Source of the DNA: Zafaria cholistanensis | GTDB taxonomy: Bacteria > Actinomycetota > Actinomycetes > Actinomycetales > Micrococcaceae | Assembly: GCF_008580665.1 (NCBI RefSeq) | Contig: NZ_BKDJ01000009.1 | Coordinates: 47,360-111,359 of the forward strand | Direction: 5' to 3' | Length of the DNA stretch: 64,000 nt | Shown: positions 42,789 to 52,690 of the stretch, piece by piece | Position numbering within the stretch: the stretch's first letter is position 1 | How the letters are laid out: every line of letters begins with the position of its first letter | The notes under the pieces: generated by a model | The model's database searches: none | Told to the model about the DNA's origin: nothing | Seen by the model: the letters and a program-made list of their open reading frames with translations, nothing else | Program-made: the position numbers and the translations under genes

Positions 42789-43591
42789 GCCCCCGCCTTC
42801 GCCCGGCCGGACAGCTCGGCCGCGAGGCGGCCGACCGCCTCCACGCCGCCGTCGCGCAGCGCCGCCACCAGGGCGGTGCCCACGATCACGCCGTCGGCGT
42901 AGGATCCGATTTCCCGCACGTGCTCGGCCGTGGAGACGCCCAGGCCCACGCAGGCGCGCTCGGCGCCGGCGGCGTGGGCCGCGGCCACCACGGATTCGGC
43001 GGCGGAGGAGACCTGGTCGCGGGCGCCGGTGACGCCCATGACGGACACGCAGTAGACGAAGCCGCGGCTGGCCTCGACGGTGGCCTTCATGCGCTCGGGG
43101 GTGGAACTGGGGGCCACCAGGAAGACGCGGTCCAGCCCGTACCTGTCGGAGGCCTCGAACCACTCGGCGGCCTCGTCCGGAATCAGGTCCGGGGTGATCA
43201 GCCCCGCCCCGCCGGCCTCGGCGAGGCGGCGGGCGAACTCATCGACGCCCAGCCGCATGACCGGGTTCCAGTAGGTCATGACCAGGACCGCGGCGTCGCA
43301 GCGCTCGGTAATGCCGCGCACCACGTCGAAGACCTGGGAGACGCGGAAGCCGTCGGCGAGGGCCTGCACGGTGGCGGCCTGGATGACGGAGCCGTCCATG
43401 ACCGGGTCCGAGTAGGGGATGCCGACCTCGATGATGTCGGCACCGTTCTCGGCCATGGCGACGGCGGCGTCGATGGTGGTCTGCACGTCGGGGAACCCTG
43501 CGGGCAGGTAGCACACCAGGGCCGGGCGGCCCTCGGCACGGGCGCGTTCGATCGCGGCTGCGGACTTGCTGATGATGTCGGTGCTGCTCAC
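42785..43591 (-). CDS. trpA: Tryptophan synthase, alpha subunit
   Basis: This 268-residue TIM barrel cleaves indole-glycerol phosphate to indole. The catalytic Glu lies in [15 protein letters not shown], the Asp in that same loop, and the phosphate site includes GVTGAR and [11 protein letters not shown]. The GTG at 43591 overlaps the trpB stop (GTGA), and the stop overlaps the lgt ATG, so trpB, trpA and lgt are tightly coupled. The length is normal. Confidence 0.95.
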   Translation of the reverse strand: MSSTDIISKSAAAIERARAEGRPALVCYLPAGFPDVQTTIDAAVAMAENGADIIEVGIPYSDPVMDGSVIQAATVQALADGFRVSQVFDVVRGITERCDAAVLVMTYWNPVMRLGVDEFARRLAEAGGAGLITPDLIPDEAAEWFEASDRYGLDRVFLVAPSSTPERMKATVEASRGFVYCVSVMGVTGARDQVSSAAESVVAAAHAAGAERACVGLGVSTAEHVREIGSYADGVIVGTALVAALRDGGVEAVGRLAAELSGRAKAGA

Positions 43592-44913
43592 AGTTGCTCT
43601 CCTTCGGAACCGATCTCCGCTTCCGGGCTGTCCTCTGGAAGCAGGTTGAACCATTCGGCCGCGGTTGCCACGTCCTTGTCTCCGCGGCCGGAGAGGTTGG
43701 CGATGATAATGGTTTCCTCCGGCACGGCACCGGCCTCCACCTTGCGCTTGGCCAGGCGCAGCGCGCCTGCCAGGGCGTGGGAGGACTCGATGGCGGGGAT
43801 GATGCCCTCGGTGCGGCACAGCAGGCGGAACGCGTCCATGGCCTCGGTGTCGGTGACCGGCTCGTACTTCACGCGCCCGATGTCGGAGAGGTGGGAATGC
43901 TCCGGACCCACGCCCGGGTAGTCCAGCCCGGCGGAGATGGAGTGGGACTCGATCGTCTGCCCGTCCTCGTCCTGCATCAGGTAGGAGCGGGCGCCGTGCA
44001 GCACGCCCGGCCGGCCCAGGGTGATGGTGGCCGCGTGGCGCGGGGTGTCCACGCCCTCTCCCCCGGCCTCGAAGCCGTACAGCTCCACGGACGGGTCGTC
44101 GAGGAAGCCGTGGAAGATGCCGATCGCGTTGGATCCGCCGCCGATGCAGGCGCACACCGCGTCGGGCAGCCGGCCGGTCTGGGCCAGGGCCTGCTCGCGG
44201 GCCTCCTCGCCAATGACCTCGTGGAAGTAGCGGACCATGGCGGGGAACGGGTGGGCGCCGGCGGCGGTGCCCAGCAGGTAGTGGGTGTTCTCCACGTTGG
44301 CGACCCAGTCCCGAAGCGCCTCGTTAATGGCGTCCTTGAGGGTGCGCGAGCCCGCGGTGACCGGGATCACGGTGGCTCCGAGGAGCTCCATGCGGGCCAC
44401 GTTCAGCGCCTGCCGGCGGGTGTCCTCCTCGCCCATGTAGACCACGCACTCCATGCCGAACAGCGCGGCCGCGGTCGCGCTGGCCACGCCGTGCTGGCCG
44501 GCGCCGGTCTCGGCGATCAGGCGGGTCTTGCCCATGCGCCTGGCCAGCAGGGCCTGGCCCAGGACGTTGTTGATCTTGTGGGATCCGGTGTGGTTGAGGT
44601 CCTCGCGCTTGAGGAAGATGCGCACGCCCCCGGCGTGCTCGGAGAAGCGCTTGGCCTCGGTCAGCAGCGAGGGCCGGCCGGAGTAGTTGCGGTTGAGTTC
44701 CTGCACCTGGGCCACGAACTCCGGGTCGTTCCTGGCGTCGTTGAAGGTGGCCTCCAACTCGTCGAGGGCCGCAATGAGAGACTCCGGCATCCAACGGCCG
44801 CCGTACTGGCCGAAGTATGGGCCGGGGGCGTTGCGCAGGCTGGTGCCGCCGGCCAGGAAGGCATCGGCCGCGTCCTTCCCCTGCTCGGGCTGTTGGGCTG
44901 GGGTCTCGGTCAT
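43588..44913 (-). CDS. trpB: Tryptophan synthase, beta subunit
   Basis: This 441-residue PLP enzyme joins indole and serine to tryptophan. The PLP Lys is in [19 protein letters not shown] is the substrate loop, and the phosphate-binding glycine loop is [10 protein letters not shown]. The N-terminus has a 25-residue hydrophilic lead before [12 protein letters not shown]. The ATG at 44913 was chosen for this match. It lies 109 bp after trpC, a spacer that contains a short GCTTGCTGGAAGG direct repeat. Confidence 0.95.
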   Translation of the reverse strand: MTETPAQQPEQGKDAADAFLAGGTSLRNAPGPYFGQYGGRWMPESLIAALDELEATFNDARNDPEFVAQVQELNRNYSGRPSLLTEAKRFSEHAGGVRIFLKREDLNHTGSHKINNVLGQALLARRMGKTRLIAETGAGQHGVASATAAALFGMECVVYMGEEDTRRQALNVARMELLGATVIPVTAGSRTLKDAINEALRDWVANVENTHYLLGTAAGAHPFPAMVRYFHEVIGEEAREQALAQTGRLPDAVCACIGGGSNAIGIFHGFLDDPSVELYGFEAGGEGVDTPRHAATITLGRPGVLHGARSYLMQDEDGQTIESHSISAGLDYPGVGPEHSHLSDIGRVKYEPVTDTEAMDAFRLLCRTEGIIPAIESSHALAGALRLAKRKVEAGAVPEETIIIANLSGRGDKDVATAAEWFNLLPEDSPEAEIGSEGEQL

Positions 44914-45022
44914 GGGCCGTCCTGTCTTGCTGGAAGGGGCTGCTTGCTGGAAGGTGCCGGGTGCCCGAAGGTCCGGCGGCCGGGAGGCCCCGGGGCACGG
45001 GTGCGCCCGGAGCCTCCCGTGC

Positions 45023-45853
45023 TCAGGCGGTGCGTGCGGGGCGGGCGGCGGTTCCCGCCCCGATGAAGGCGCGCAGGGTAGCGACGGGGTCGTTGTCCTT
45101 GACCAGGGCCTCGCCGACCAGGATGGCGTCCGCCCCGTGCGAGCCGTATTCGGCCACGTCGCGAACGTCCCGGACGCCCGATTCGGCGATAATGACCGCC
45201 GCCTCGGGGATCCGCCCCGCAAGCCGGGCAAAGTTTCCGCGGTCCACCTCAAGGGTCTTGAGGTTGCGCACGTTCACCCCGATGATGCGGGCGCCGGCGG
45301 CAACGGCCCGGTCGACCTCCTCCTCGGTGTGCGTCTCCACGAGGGCCTCCATGCCCAGTTCGCGGGTCAGTGCCAGGAACGAGGCAAGTGTCGCGTCATC
45401 GAGCGCGGCCACGATCAGCAGGACCAGGTCCGCGCCGTGGGCGCGCGCTTCCCAGATCTGGTACGCGTCGACCGTGAAGTCCTTGCGCAGCAGCGGGATG
45501 TCGACGGCCGCGCGCACGGCGTCGAAGTCGGCCAGCGAGCCGCCGAAGCGGCGCTGCTCGGTGAGCACGGAGATCACGGCCGCCCCGCCCTCCACGTAGC
45601 GGGCGGCCAGTACCGCCGGCTCCGGAATCTCGGCCAGGGCCCCCTTGGAGGGGCTCTTGCGCTTGACCTCGGAGATAACGCGCAGGACAGTGTCGCGGCC
45701 GGTGCCGTCCGGGGTGCCGCCCAGGGCCGCGAACGCGTCGCGTGCCGGGGCGGCGGCGAGGGCGAGCCTGCGGATCTCGGCGTCGCCGACCGCCCCGCGG
45801 CGCTGCTGAAGGTCTTCGCGGACCCCGACGATGATGTCGTCGAGTACCGTCAC
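45023..45853 (-). CDS. trpC: Indole-3-glycerol phosphate synthase
   Basis: This 276-residue barrel closes the ring of the anthranilate-derived CdRP. Signatures are [13 protein letters not shown] with catalytic Lys, [29 protein letters not shown] and AESGVRD. The GTG at 45853 begins [15 protein letters not shown], as in actinobacterial TrpC. The start is 2 bp after the stop of the HGxxPAAW gene, so translation is coupled. trpD and trpF are not in the window. Confidence 0.95.
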   Translation of the reverse strand: MTVLDDIIVGVREDLQQRRGAVGDAEIRRLALAAAPARDAFAALGGTPDGTGRDTVLRVISEVKRKSPSKGALAEIPEPAVLAARYVEGGAAVISVLTEQRRFGGSLADFDAVRAAVDIPLLRKDFTVDAYQIWEARAHGADLVLLIVAALDDATLASFLALTRELGMEALVETHTEEEVDRAVAAGARIIGVNVRNLKTLEVDRGNFARLAGRIPEAAVIIAESGVRDVRDVAEYGSHGADAILVGEALVKDNDPVATLRAFIGAGTAARPARTA

Positions 45854-45855
45854 CC

Positions 45856-46125
45856 CTAGTGTTCCCTGCGCTTGGTCTTGCTGCCCCCGACGCCGTAGCC
45901 GACGGCCCTCAGGATGCCGCCGACGACGAGGCCGAGGCCGATCACGCCAAGGCCGGCCACGAAAATGGAGACGCTGGCCAGGGTGTAGCCGATGCAGGAA
46001 ACCAGGGTGCCGATGAGCATGATGCCGACGGCGCTCCACGCGGCGATGCTGTTGCCGTGGCCGGCCGGCTCGGCGTGCATCGGGTCGAGGGCGGGGGCGT
46101 TGTTCGCGGCAGTGTTGGTTGCCAT
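45856..46125 (-). CDS. HGxxPAAW-type small membrane protein
   Basis: This 89-residue protein has [11 protein letters not shown] near residues 23-33, followed by two hydrophobic segments (about 32-53 and 57-80) and a basic tail GSKTKRREH. It belongs to the small family found inside actinobacterial trp operons. The Pro of the HGxxPAAW signature is replaced by Ile here. Its role is unknown; the conserved position directly before trpC suggests a link with tryptophan synthesis or its membrane sensing. AGGAG precedes the ATG. Confidence 0.8.
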   Translation of the reverse strand: MATNTAANNAPALDPMHAEPAGHGNSIAAWSAVGIMLIGTLVSCIGYTLASVSIFVAGLGVIGLGLVVGGILRAVGYGVGGSKTKRREH

Positions 46126-46234
46126 GTCGGGTACTCCTCATCACGTCGTTGGCCCGCGGCGTGCGCCCCGGGCAGAACTTCTTACATTCTGCCACTGATT
46201 CCGTGGCAGGACCGCCATGTTGCGGCCGGGCGGG

Positions 46235-46930
46235 TCAGCCCGTCGGGTCCTCGCCGCGGGAAAGGCTGTCCCATCCGTCAATCTCGTCCAGCGGCCCGTC
46301 GGCAGGGGGCCGGGCCGCGCCTCCGGAGCGCGTTCCGCCTTCAGACTGCAGGGTGCCTTCGGACTGTGGGGTGCCTTCGGGCAGGGCAGCACCGGGGGGC
46401 TGCGCCGTTCCGGAAGCCGCCGCGTACTTGCGCCCGCCCTTCCAGCCGCGGCCGGCGGCAAACAGCGCCATGCCGGCCAGGGCCATCCAGGCCCCGGCGG
46501 CGGCGGCGATCCACGGCCACGCCAGGACGGTGTAGGCGCCGGCGACCGTGGGGGTGCCGGTGGCGTTGCCCACCGCCCCGGCCGCGGCGCCCTGCGGGTC
46601 CAGGGCCGCGCCCGCGGAGGCGGCGGCGATCCCGGCGCCGGCGGCGATGAGCAGCACGGCGATGATCCGCCGGGCCACGGGGCCGGCGATTGCGGCGGCC
46701 ACGGCCCCGGCGAGGGCGACCACGGCCAGGGCCGCCACCGCCGTGGCCGCCTCCGATCCGGCGACGTCGATCTGGGGGATGCGCACGGACGCGGCGTCGG
46801 GGACCACGCGGATCCAGGTCCGCGTGGTGGTGGACAGGGCCACCACGGCGCCCAGCAGAGCGGCAAGGAGCACGTTGCGGCGGGAAGCCAGCGGGCGGGC
46901 CCCTCCCCTGCCTCCGGGGGGGCTGCTCAC
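46235..46930 (-). CDS. Trp biosynthesis-associated membrane protein (TIGR02234-like)
   Basis: This 231-residue protein has four hydrophobic segments at about 20-36, 62-85, 88-109 and 128-155. TTRTWIRV follows the first one. It matches the membrane protein encoded between trpE and trpC in many actinobacteria. Its biochemical role is not known. The C-terminal 70 residues are hydrophilic, with repeated EGTPQS/EGTLQS built from 18-bp units at about 46339-46392. The GTG at 46930 overlaps the trpE stop (GTGA), so it is coupled to trpE. Confidence 0.82.
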   Translation of the reverse strand: MSSPPGGRGGARPLASRRNVLLAALLGAVVALSTTTRTWIRVVPDAASVRIPQIDVAGSEAATAVAALAVVALAGAVAAAIAGPVARRIIAVLLIAAGAGIAAASAGAALDPQGAAAGAVGNATGTPTVAGAYTVLAWPWIAAAAGAWMALAGMALFAAGRGWKGGRKYAAASGTAQPPGAALPEGTPQSEGTLQSEGGTRSGGAARPPADGPLDEIDGWDSLSRGEDPTG

Positions 46931-48480
46931 GGGGTGGTCCCGGCGGCCGGACGCATGCTGGCTGCCGCCCAGACGGCGCGCATCGGGGCGGCGGACTTGT
47001 TGACGGTCTCCAGCGCCTCCGCGTCCAGGTCCGAGTCGGCGACGATGCCGCCACCGGCCTGCACGTAGGCCCGCCCGTCCTTGAGCAGGGCCGAGCGGAT
47101 GGCAATGGCCATGTCCATGTCCCCGGCGAAGTCCAGGTAGCCGACCACGCCGCCGTAGACGCCCCGACGGTGCGGTTCGACTTCGTCGAGCAGGCGCAGG
47201 GCCCGCGGCTTCGGGGCACCGGAGAGGGTTCCGGCCGGGAATGTCGCGGCGAGCACGTCATAGGCGGTGGCGTCGTCGCGCAGGTGGCCCACCACGTTGG
47301 ACACCAGGTGCATGATGTGGCTGAAGCGCTCCACCTCCATGAACTGGGTGACCTCGACGGAGCCGGGCACGCACACCTTGGAGAGGTCGTTGCGGGCCAG
47401 GTCCACCAGCATCAGGTGCTCGGCCCTCTCCTTCTCGTCGGCCAGCAGGCTGTGCTCGTGCGCCTGGTCCTCGTCGTGGGTGGTCCCGCGGGGGCGGGAG
47501 CCGGCGATGGGGTGGGTGACCACGTCGCGTCCGTTGACGGTGACCAGCGCCTCCGGCGACGAGCCCACGATCGAGTAGCTGCCGCCTTCGGCGTCCTCGA
47601 GCGTGAACAGGTACATGTAGGGGCTGGGGTTGGTGGCGCGCAGGATGCGGTAGACGTCCAGCGGATCGGCGTCCGTCTCCAGCTCGAAGCGGCGGGAGAT
47701 CACGACCTGGAAGACCTCGCCGTCCACGATGGCCTCCTTGCCGCGGAGCACCGCCTGCCGGTAGGACCCTTCGTCCCAGCTGTGCGTGACCGCGGACATG
47801 AGTTCCCCGGTGGGCACGTCGGTGCCGGAATAGGTGGAGACGCGGCCGGCAGCCGGGGCCTCCAGCGCCTCCAGCATCTTCCGTACCCGCTCCACGGCGT
47901 GGAAGTAGGCGCCGTCGACGCCGGCCTCCAGGCCGTTGTGGTTGATCGCGTTGGAGATGAGGGTGACGGTGCCGTCGGTGTTGTCGTGCACCGCCATGTC
48001 CCCGACCAGGTTCATGGCCAGCTCCGGCAGGCCGAGGTCGTCCCGCGGCGGGTCGGGCAGCTTCTCCCAGCGGCGCACGGCCTCCCAGCCCACGAACCCG
48101 ACCATGCCGGAGGTGAACGGCGGCAGGCCCTCGAGCGGTTCGGTGCGCAGCATCGAGACGGTCTCCCGCAGCACCTCCACCGGATTGCCCGTGGTGGGCA
48201 ACCCGGCCGGCGGGGTGCCCAGCCAGTGCGCCTCTCCGTTGCGGGTGGTCAGCGTGGCGGGCGCTCCCGTGCCGATGAAGGAGTAACGGCTCCAGACTCC
48301 GCCCGCGGCGGCGCTTTCCATCAGGAACGTTCCGGGGCGGCCTGCCGCCAGCCGGGTGTACAGCGCGATGGGGGTCAGCGAGTCCGCCAGGACGCGGATC
48401 GAGACCGGGATGACGCGGCGGGTGCGGGCAAGTTCGCGGAATCCCTCGAGCGTGGGGGTGACGACCCCAAGTGCATGCAT
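46927..48480 (-). CDS. trpE: Anthranilate synthase component I
   Basis: This 517-residue enzyme converts chorismate to anthranilate with a TrpG partner encoded elsewhere. The N-terminal tryptophan-feedback site is near TFLMESAA (LLES type). The chorismate domain has PIAGSRPRG, DEKERAEHLMLVDLARNDL, FSHIMHLVSNV and GTLSGAPKPRA, and ends with QAGGGIVADSD. The 99-bp upstream spacer shows no Trp-codon leader peptide. It is the first gene of the trp series on the minus strand, and hisI precedes it. Confidence 0.95.
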   Translation of the reverse strand: MHALGVVTPTLEGFRELARTRRVIPVSIRVLADSLTPIALYTRLAAGRPGTFLMESAAAGGVWSRYSFIGTGAPATLTTRNGEAHWLGTPPAGLPTTGNPVEVLRETVSMLRTEPLEGLPPFTSGMVGFVGWEAVRRWEKLPDPPRDDLGLPELAMNLVGDMAVHDNTDGTVTLISNAINHNGLEAGVDGAYFHAVERVRKMLEALEAPAAGRVSTYSGTDVPTGELMSAVTHSWDEGSYRQAVLRGKEAIVDGEVFQVVISRRFELETDADPLDVYRILRATNPSPYMYLFTLEDAEGGSYSIVGSSPEALVTVNGRDVVTHPIAGSRPRGTTHDEDQAHEHSLLADEKERAEHLMLVDLARNDLSKVCVPGSVEVTQFMEVERFSHIMHLVSNVVGHLRDDATAYDVLAATFPAGTLSGAPKPRALRLLDEVEPHRRGVYGGVVGYLDFAGDMDMAIAIRSALLKDGRAYVQAGGGIVADSDLDAEALETVNKSAAPMRAVWAAASMRPAAGTTP

Positions 48481-48579
48481 TGGTGGCGGCTCTCTTGGTT
48501 TGACCCTGTCCGGGTGCGGCTCTGTGTGGGTGTATCTCTGTGCGCGGCCCCCGGCGGGGCGGCCGGCCCTCCGGGGCTG

Positions 48580-49008
48580 CTAGGCCCCGGGCATACCGAC
48601 GGCGGCAGCCAGGTCGCGGCCGTCGAAACAGGTACGGGTGCCGGTGTGGCAGGCGGCGCCGACCTGGTCCACGCGCACCAGCAGGGCGTCGCCGTCGCAG
48701 TCCAGGGCGACCGACTTGACCAGCTGGATGTGTCCGGAGGTGTCCCCCTTGCGCCAGTACTCCCGCCGCGAGCGCGAGTAGAAGGTGACGCGCCCGGTGG
48801 TGAGGGTCCGGTGCAGGGCCTCCTCGTCCATCCAGCCGAGCATCAGCACCTCCCCGGTGTCGTGCTGCTGGCAGATTGCGGCCACGAGGCCGGCCGAGTC
48901 CTTCTTGAGGCGCGCGGCGATCCGCGGGTCCAGGGCCGAAGCGGTGGAGGCCGAAGCGGTGGAGGCCTGAGCGGCCTGATCGGTGGCGGGGGCTGGGTTT
49001 TCGGACAT
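48580..49008 (-). CDS. hisI: Phosphoribosyl-AMP cyclohydrolase
   Basis: This 142-residue enzyme opens the adenine ring of PR-AMP in histidine synthesis. It shows [44 protein letters not shown] and the zinc Cys/His motif [10 protein letters not shown]. HisE is a separate gene, as usual for actinobacteria. The N-terminal 25 residues include STASA repeats from a 15-bp duplication (48935-48979). The ATG at 49008 was chosen because it begins the reading frame nearest the conserved domain. Confidence 0.94.
   Translation of the reverse strand: MSENPAPATDQAAQASTASASTASALDPRIAARLKKDSAGLVAAICQQHDTGEVLMLGWMDEEALHRTLTTGRVTFYSRSRREYWRKGDTSGHIQLVKSVALDCDGDALLVRVDQVGAACHTGTRTCFDGRDLAAAVGMPGA
48935..48979. 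repeat. 15-bp tandem repeat in the hisI 5' end
   Basis: GCCGAAGCGGTGGAG occurs twice exactly (48935-48949, 48950-48964), followed by a diverged third unit (48965-48979). It encodes the STASA repeats in the HisI N-terminus. Confidence 0.85.
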
Positions 49009-49116
49009 CGCTAGCCAGTCTAGTGGGTCGGGCCCGGTGCGTCGGGCCGCGCGGCACGCGGTGCTACGGCGCAGCGCCTCCGTTGGGCGTGCGATGCGTG
49101 CTAGGTTGCCAGCGTG

Positions 49117-49785
49117 ATGCGTTTCGTGCACCCTTCCCGCGAAGTCCTGGCCGAGGTGCTCCTGGCCGCCGGCCCCGACCAGCCCACCCTGTGTGCCGGC
49201 TGGCGGACCCGTCACCTCGCCGCGCACCTGGTGCTGCGCGAGCACGGCCTGCTGGCCGCGGGGATTGTCGCCAGGCCGCTGGCCGCCCGGTTCGGGCGCG
49301 CCGTCGCAGCCCTTGCGGCGCAGTCGGCCGGCACGGCATCCTATGCGGCCCTGGTGGCGCGCTTCCGCGCCGGCCCGCCACGTTTCTCTCCCCTGGCGCT
49401 GCCGGCCCTGGGCGAGGCGGCCAACCTGGTGGAGTTCTTCGTGCACACCGAGGACGTGCGCCGGGCCAGCGAGCGGTGGGCCCCGCGCGTGTTGGACGAC
49501 GAGTACTCCGAGGCCCTGTGGCACGCCCTGGTGCGCGCCTCCGGCCTGCTCTACCGGCGCAGCCCCGTGGGGGTCATCCTGGTCCGTCCCGACGGGGTGC
49601 GCCACGTGGCCAAGCGGGCGGCGTCGGCTGTGGCGGTCGTCGGGGACCCGGCGGAGCTGCTGATGCACGCGTTCGGAAGGCGCGGCCACGCCCTGGTGAC
49701 CTTTGAGGGAACCGCCCAGGCCGTCGAGCGGCTGGCCGGCGACGCGCCGGCCGGTGCCGCGGGCCCCCGCCACCGCAAGGGATAG
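49117..49785 (+). CDS. TIGR03085-type DinB/maleylpyruvate isomerase-fold protein
   Basis: This 222-residue protein is of the mycothiol-dependent/DinB-like superfamily. The N-terminal helix pair contains [35 protein letters not shown], with the conserved TLC-GW-T-DLAAHLV pattern. A second motif is [15 protein letters not shown], giving His and acidic residues for metal. The last domain, [11 protein letters not shown]...[15 protein letters not shown], is the SCP2-like end. It is likely metal-binding; the reaction is unknown. GTG at 49114 is one codon earlier and may be used. The gene is divergent from hisI. Confidence 0.75.
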   Translation: MRFVHPSREVLAEVLLAAGPDQPTLCAGWRTRHLAAHLVLREHGLLAAGIVARPLAARFGRAVAALAAQSAGTASYAALVARFRAGPPRFSPLALPALGEAANLVEFFVHTEDVRRASERWAPRVLDDEYSEALWHALVRASGLLYRRSPVGVILVRPDGVRHVAKRAASAVAVVGDPAELLMHAFGRRGHALVTFEGTAQAVERLAGDAPAGAAGPRHRKG

Positions 49786-49818
49786 CCCCCCGGGGAACCG
49801 TCCCGGGCCGGGCGGACC

Positions 49819-50544
49819 CTACGGGGTGAGTTCGCGGGTGCGGTAGTGGTACTGCGTGGCGGTGCTGAACCCCAGCGAATGGGAGAGCACGATCGCCCCG
49901 ACGCGGGCCTCGCGCACCTGCAGCCACACGCCGGACAGGTCCCGCCGGGCGGCCTCGGAGAGCAGCGTCTCCAGGATCCGCCGGGCATGGCCGCGGCGGC
50001 GGGTTTCGGCGCGGGTCACCACGCAGGAGAGGCCGCCGAACCCGCCGACGAGGGCCATCCGGGCGATCGACTCGACGCGCCCGTCCACGCGCAGGGATGC
50101 GTACACGGCCGGCGCGCCCAGGAGGATCCGGCGCAGCACCGCCTGCTCCTCCTTGGTGCCCGGACCTTCCTCCCGCAGGTAGACCTCCAGCCACTCCGGG
50201 CCCGGTTCCGGGTCCAGTTCCACGCGGGCATCCGCCTCGACGCCGGCGAAGCGCTGGAGCTCGAGTCCGTCCATGACCTGGACCAGCGTCGGGCTTCCGG
50301 TCCGGTAACCCTTCATGGCCAGCAGCCCGTCCAGGTCCGCGGGCTGCGTGGCGGGGCTGATCTGGAAGCTCGCGTCGAGCCAGCGCTCGGCACTGCGGCG
50401 CTCGACCTCGGCCACGGCGGCCTCCAGGTTCCCCGGAGCCGCGAGCGGCAGCACCGAATTGGCGCGCAGGGTCACCCCGGCGGCGAAGCGCAGGGTCCAG
50501 CCGTCCACGGCGCCGCGTTCGATCGAGGGCCAGGCCTCCGCCAT
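49819..50544 (-). CDS. GNAT family N-acetyltransferase
   Basis: This 241-residue two-part protein has an N-terminal half (about 1-110) of the GNAT-like type with LRFAAGVTLRANSVLPL. The C-terminal GNAT domain has the acetyl-CoA pyrophosphate site TRAETRRRGHARRILE and VREARVGAIVLSHSLGF. The substrate is unknown. The ATG at 50544 gives MAEAWPSIERG, but codons upstream still read [11 protein letters not shown], which suits the family. A CTG at 50577, 9 bases after AAGGAGG (complement 50587-50593), would overlap the hisF stop and could be the true start. Confidence 0.78.
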   Translation of the reverse strand: MAEAWPSIERGAVDGWTLRFAAGVTLRANSVLPLAAPGNLEAAVAEVERRSAERWLDASFQISPATQPADLDGLLAMKGYRTGSPTLVQVMDGLELQRFAGVEADARVELDPEPGPEWLEVYLREEGPGTKEEQAVLRRILLGAPAVYASLRVDGRVESIARMALVGGFGGLSCVVTRAETRRRGHARRILETLLSEAARRDLSGVWLQVREARVGAIVLSHSLGFSTATQYHYRTRELTP

Positions 50545-50566
50545 CAGGCGGTGCAGGTGGGTGGGG

Positions 50567-51337
50567 TCAGCGAACAGGGAAACCAGCCTCCTTGATGGCC
50601 CTCTTCACCCGCGCAATCATGTCCACGGGGCCGAAGTGGAAAATGGATGCGGCGAGCACGGCGTCGGCGCCGGCGGCGATGGCCGGCGGGAAGTCCTCGG
50701 GCTTGCCGGCACCGCCTGAGGCGATCAGCGGGACCTTCACCGCGGCGCGGACGGCGCGGATCATCTCCAGGTCGAAGCCCTCCTTGGTGCCGTCGGCGTC
50801 GATGGAGTTCAGCAGGATCTCCCCCACCCCGCGCTCGGCGGCCTCCCGTGCCCAGGCGACCGCGTCGGTGCCGGTGCCGGTGCGGCCTCCGTGGGTGGTG
50901 ACCTCGAAGCCGGACGGGCAGCCCGGGTCCGTGGTGCGGCGCGCGTCCAGGGAGAGCACCAAAACCTGCGAGCCGAAGCGTTCGGTGATCTCGTTGATCA
51001 CCTCCGGACGGGCGACGGCGGCGGTGTTGATCGAGGCCTTGTCGGCACCGGCGCGCAGCAGCCGGTCCACGTCGGCCGCGGCGCGGACGCCTCCGCCGAC
51101 GGTCAGCGGGATGAAGACCTCCTCGGCGGTGCGCGCCACCACGTCGAAGGTGGTCTCGCGGTTGCCCGAGGACGCGGTGACGTCGAGGAAGGTGATTTCG
51201 TCGGCCCCGGCGGCGTTGTAGCGCTTGGCCAGTTCCACCGGGTCGCCGGCATCGCGCAGGCCCTCGAAGTTGATGCCCTTGACCACGCGGCCGGCATCGA
51301 CGTCGAGGCAGGGGATGACGCGGATCGCGACTGTCAT
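50567..51337 (-). CDS. hisF: Imidazole glycerol phosphate synthase, HisF subunit
   Basis: This 256-residue barrel is the cyclase half of the HisHF complex. [16 protein letters not shown] carries catalytic Asp11 of the family, TFLDVTAS and [10 protein letters not shown] are phosphate-loop strands, and [14 protein letters not shown] carries the second catalytic Asp. hisH is not in the window. The gene lies 10 bp after hisG, and the length is normal. Confidence 0.96.
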   Translation of the reverse strand: MTVAIRVIPCLDVDAGRVVKGINFEGLRDAGDPVELAKRYNAAGADEITFLDVTASSGNRETTFDVVARTAEEVFIPLTVGGGVRAAADVDRLLRAGADKASINTAAVARPEVINEITERFGSQVLVLSLDARRTTDPGCPSGFEVTTHGGRTGTGTDAVAWAREAAERGVGEILLNSIDADGTKEGFDLEMIRAVRAAVKVPLIASGGAGKPEDFPPAIAAGADAVLAASIFHFGPVDMIARVKRAIKEAGFPVR

Positions 51338-51347
51338 GACCGGCTCC

Positions 51348-52196
51348 TTAGATGCGGCAGGCGTGGATGGTGCTGACCAGGATGGCGCGGGCGCCCAGGT
51401 CGTAGAGGTCGTCCATCACGCGGTTGGTGGTGCTCTTGCGCACCATCGAGCGCACCGCGACCCAGTCGGAGTCCTTCAGCGGGGAGACTGTCGGGGATTC
51501 GAGGCCGGGCGTGATCTCGCAGGCGGCCTCGACCAGCTCGCGGGGCACGTCGTAGTCGACCATCACGTACTGGCGGGCCACCAGGACGCCCTGCAGGCGG
51601 CGCAGCAGCACCTCCAGCCCGGCAGGGGCCTGGCCGGCCCGGCCGATCACCACGGCCTCGGAGCGCAGGATCGGCTCCCCGAAGATTTCCATGCCGGCGG
51701 CCTTGAGGGTGTTGCCGGTCTCGACGACGTCGGCGATCGCGTCCGCCACGCCCAGGCGCACGGAGGACTCCACGGCACCGTCCAGGCGGACCACCGTGGC
51801 CTCGATGCCCTGCTCGGCGAGGTAGCCGCGCAGCAGGCCGTCGTAGCTGGTGGCGATGCGGCGGCCGGCGAGTTCCCCGAGGGAGGAGAAGTCGCCCACC
51901 GGGCCGGCGAAGCGGAAGGTGGAGGCCCCGATGCCCAGCGGCAGCAGCTCCTCGACGTCCCCGTTCACCTCGGCGTCCATGTACAGGTCGCGGCCGGTGA
52001 TGCCCACGTCCAGGATGCCGCGGCCGACGTACACGGCGATGTCGCGGGGGCGCAGGTAGAAGAACTCGATCTCGTTGTCCGGGTCCACCATCACCAGCTC
52101 GCGGCTGTCGCGGCGCTGGCGGTATCCGGCCTCGGTCAGCATGGCGGAGGCGGCTTCGGACAGGGAGCCCTTGTTGGGCACGGCAACTCGCAGCAT
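51348..52196 (-). CDS. hisG: ATP phosphoribosyltransferase, long form
   Basis: This 282-residue first enzyme of histidine synthesis joins ATP and [20 protein letters not shown] is the N-terminus, [11 protein letters not shown] the hinge, and [16 protein letters not shown] the PRPP site. The C-terminal ACT-like regulatory domain (about 210-282, ending [13 protein letters not shown]) marks the long form, which is feedback-inhibited by histidine. It lies 82 bp after hisE and is probably co-transcribed with it. Confidence 0.96.
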   Translation of the reverse strand: MLRVAVPNKGSLSEAASAMLTEAGYRQRRDSRELVMVDPDNEIEFFYLRPRDIAVYVGRGILDVGITGRDLYMDAEVNGDVEELLPLGIGASTFRFAGPVGDFSSLGELAGRRIATSYDGLLRGYLAEQGIEATVVRLDGAVESSVRLGVADAIADVVETGNTLKAAGMEIFGEPILRSEAVVIGRAGQAPAGLEVLLRRLQGVLVARQYVMVDYDVPRELVEAACEITPGLESPTVSPLKDSDWVAVRSMVRKSTTNRVMDDLYDLGARAILVSTIHACRI

Positions 52197-52278
52197 GGTG
52201 CGGCTCTTTTCTGGTTCTGGGGGATGCGGGGCAGGACGTGGACAGGCGAAAGCCGCCGGCGCTCGCGGGCGCAGGCGG

Positions 52279-52545
52279 CTAGAGGTGCTTGTAGACGTCC
52301 TGCAGGCTCAGGCCCTTGGCCAGCATCAGAACCTGCAGGTGGTAGAGCAGCTGGGAGATCTCCTCGGCCGCGGCCTCGTCGGACTCGTACTCGGCCGCCA
52401 TCCAGACCTCGGCGGCTTCCTCCACGATCTTCTTGCCGATGCCGTGGACCCCCGAATCGAGTTCCGCGACGGTGCGGGAGCCCGCCGGGCGGGCCTCGGC
52501 CTTTTCGGCCAGTTCGGAGAAGAGGGTGTCAAAGCTTTTCACCAT
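52279..52545 (-). CDS. hisE: Phosphoribosyl-ATP pyrophosphohydrolase
   Basis: This 88-residue all-alpha MazG-like enzyme cleaves PR-ATP to [19 protein letters not shown] starts helix 1. The metal-binding acidic motif is [15 protein letters not shown], with [14 protein letters not shown] after it. ATG 52545 and GTG 52542 are adjacent start options and there is no ribosome site. A TACCCT -10-like hexamer ends 3 bp before the ATG, so the message may be leaderless from the GTG. It is the first gene of hisE-hisG-hisF. Confidence 0.93.
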   Translation of the reverse strand: MVKSFDTLFSELAEKAEARPAGSRTVAELDSGVHGIGKKIVEEAAEVWMAAEYESDEAAAEEISQLLYHLQVLMLAKGLSLQDVYKHL

Positions 52546-52548
52546 CCA

Positions 52549-52554
52549 AGGGTA
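52549..52554 (-). promoter_or_regulatory. Possible -10 of a leaderless hisE message
   Basis: TACCCT (complement of 52549-52554) fits TAnnnT and lies 6 bases before the GTG at 52542 and 3 before the ATG at 52545. No Shine-Dalgarno sequence is visible. No well-spaced -35 was found. Confidence 0.35.
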
Positions 52555-52626
52555 TCGGTTGCCCCCACGGCGGCGGGCAACGGCCGCCCCATTGTGACGA
52601 AGCACACCACACCGGCCCCGGAGATG

Positions 52627-52676
52627 ACGGCGGCGGCGCGGCGCTTTCCCTGCGGAAGGTGCCGCGCCGCCGCCGT
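52627..52676 (-). terminator. Terminator-like hairpin after ribH
   Basis: A long stem, ACGGCGGCGGCGCGG with its complement plus a CTTCC/GGAAAG end, lies 14 bp after the ribH stop. It separates the rib operon from hisE. There is no T-run. Confidence 0.65.
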
Positions 52677-52690
52677 GCCGGGGCCAAGCC

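Noticed and set aside
48481..48579. Possible trp attenuator with leader peptide before trpE
   Set aside because: No short frame with tandem Trp codons and no clear alternative hairpins were found in the 99-bp gap.
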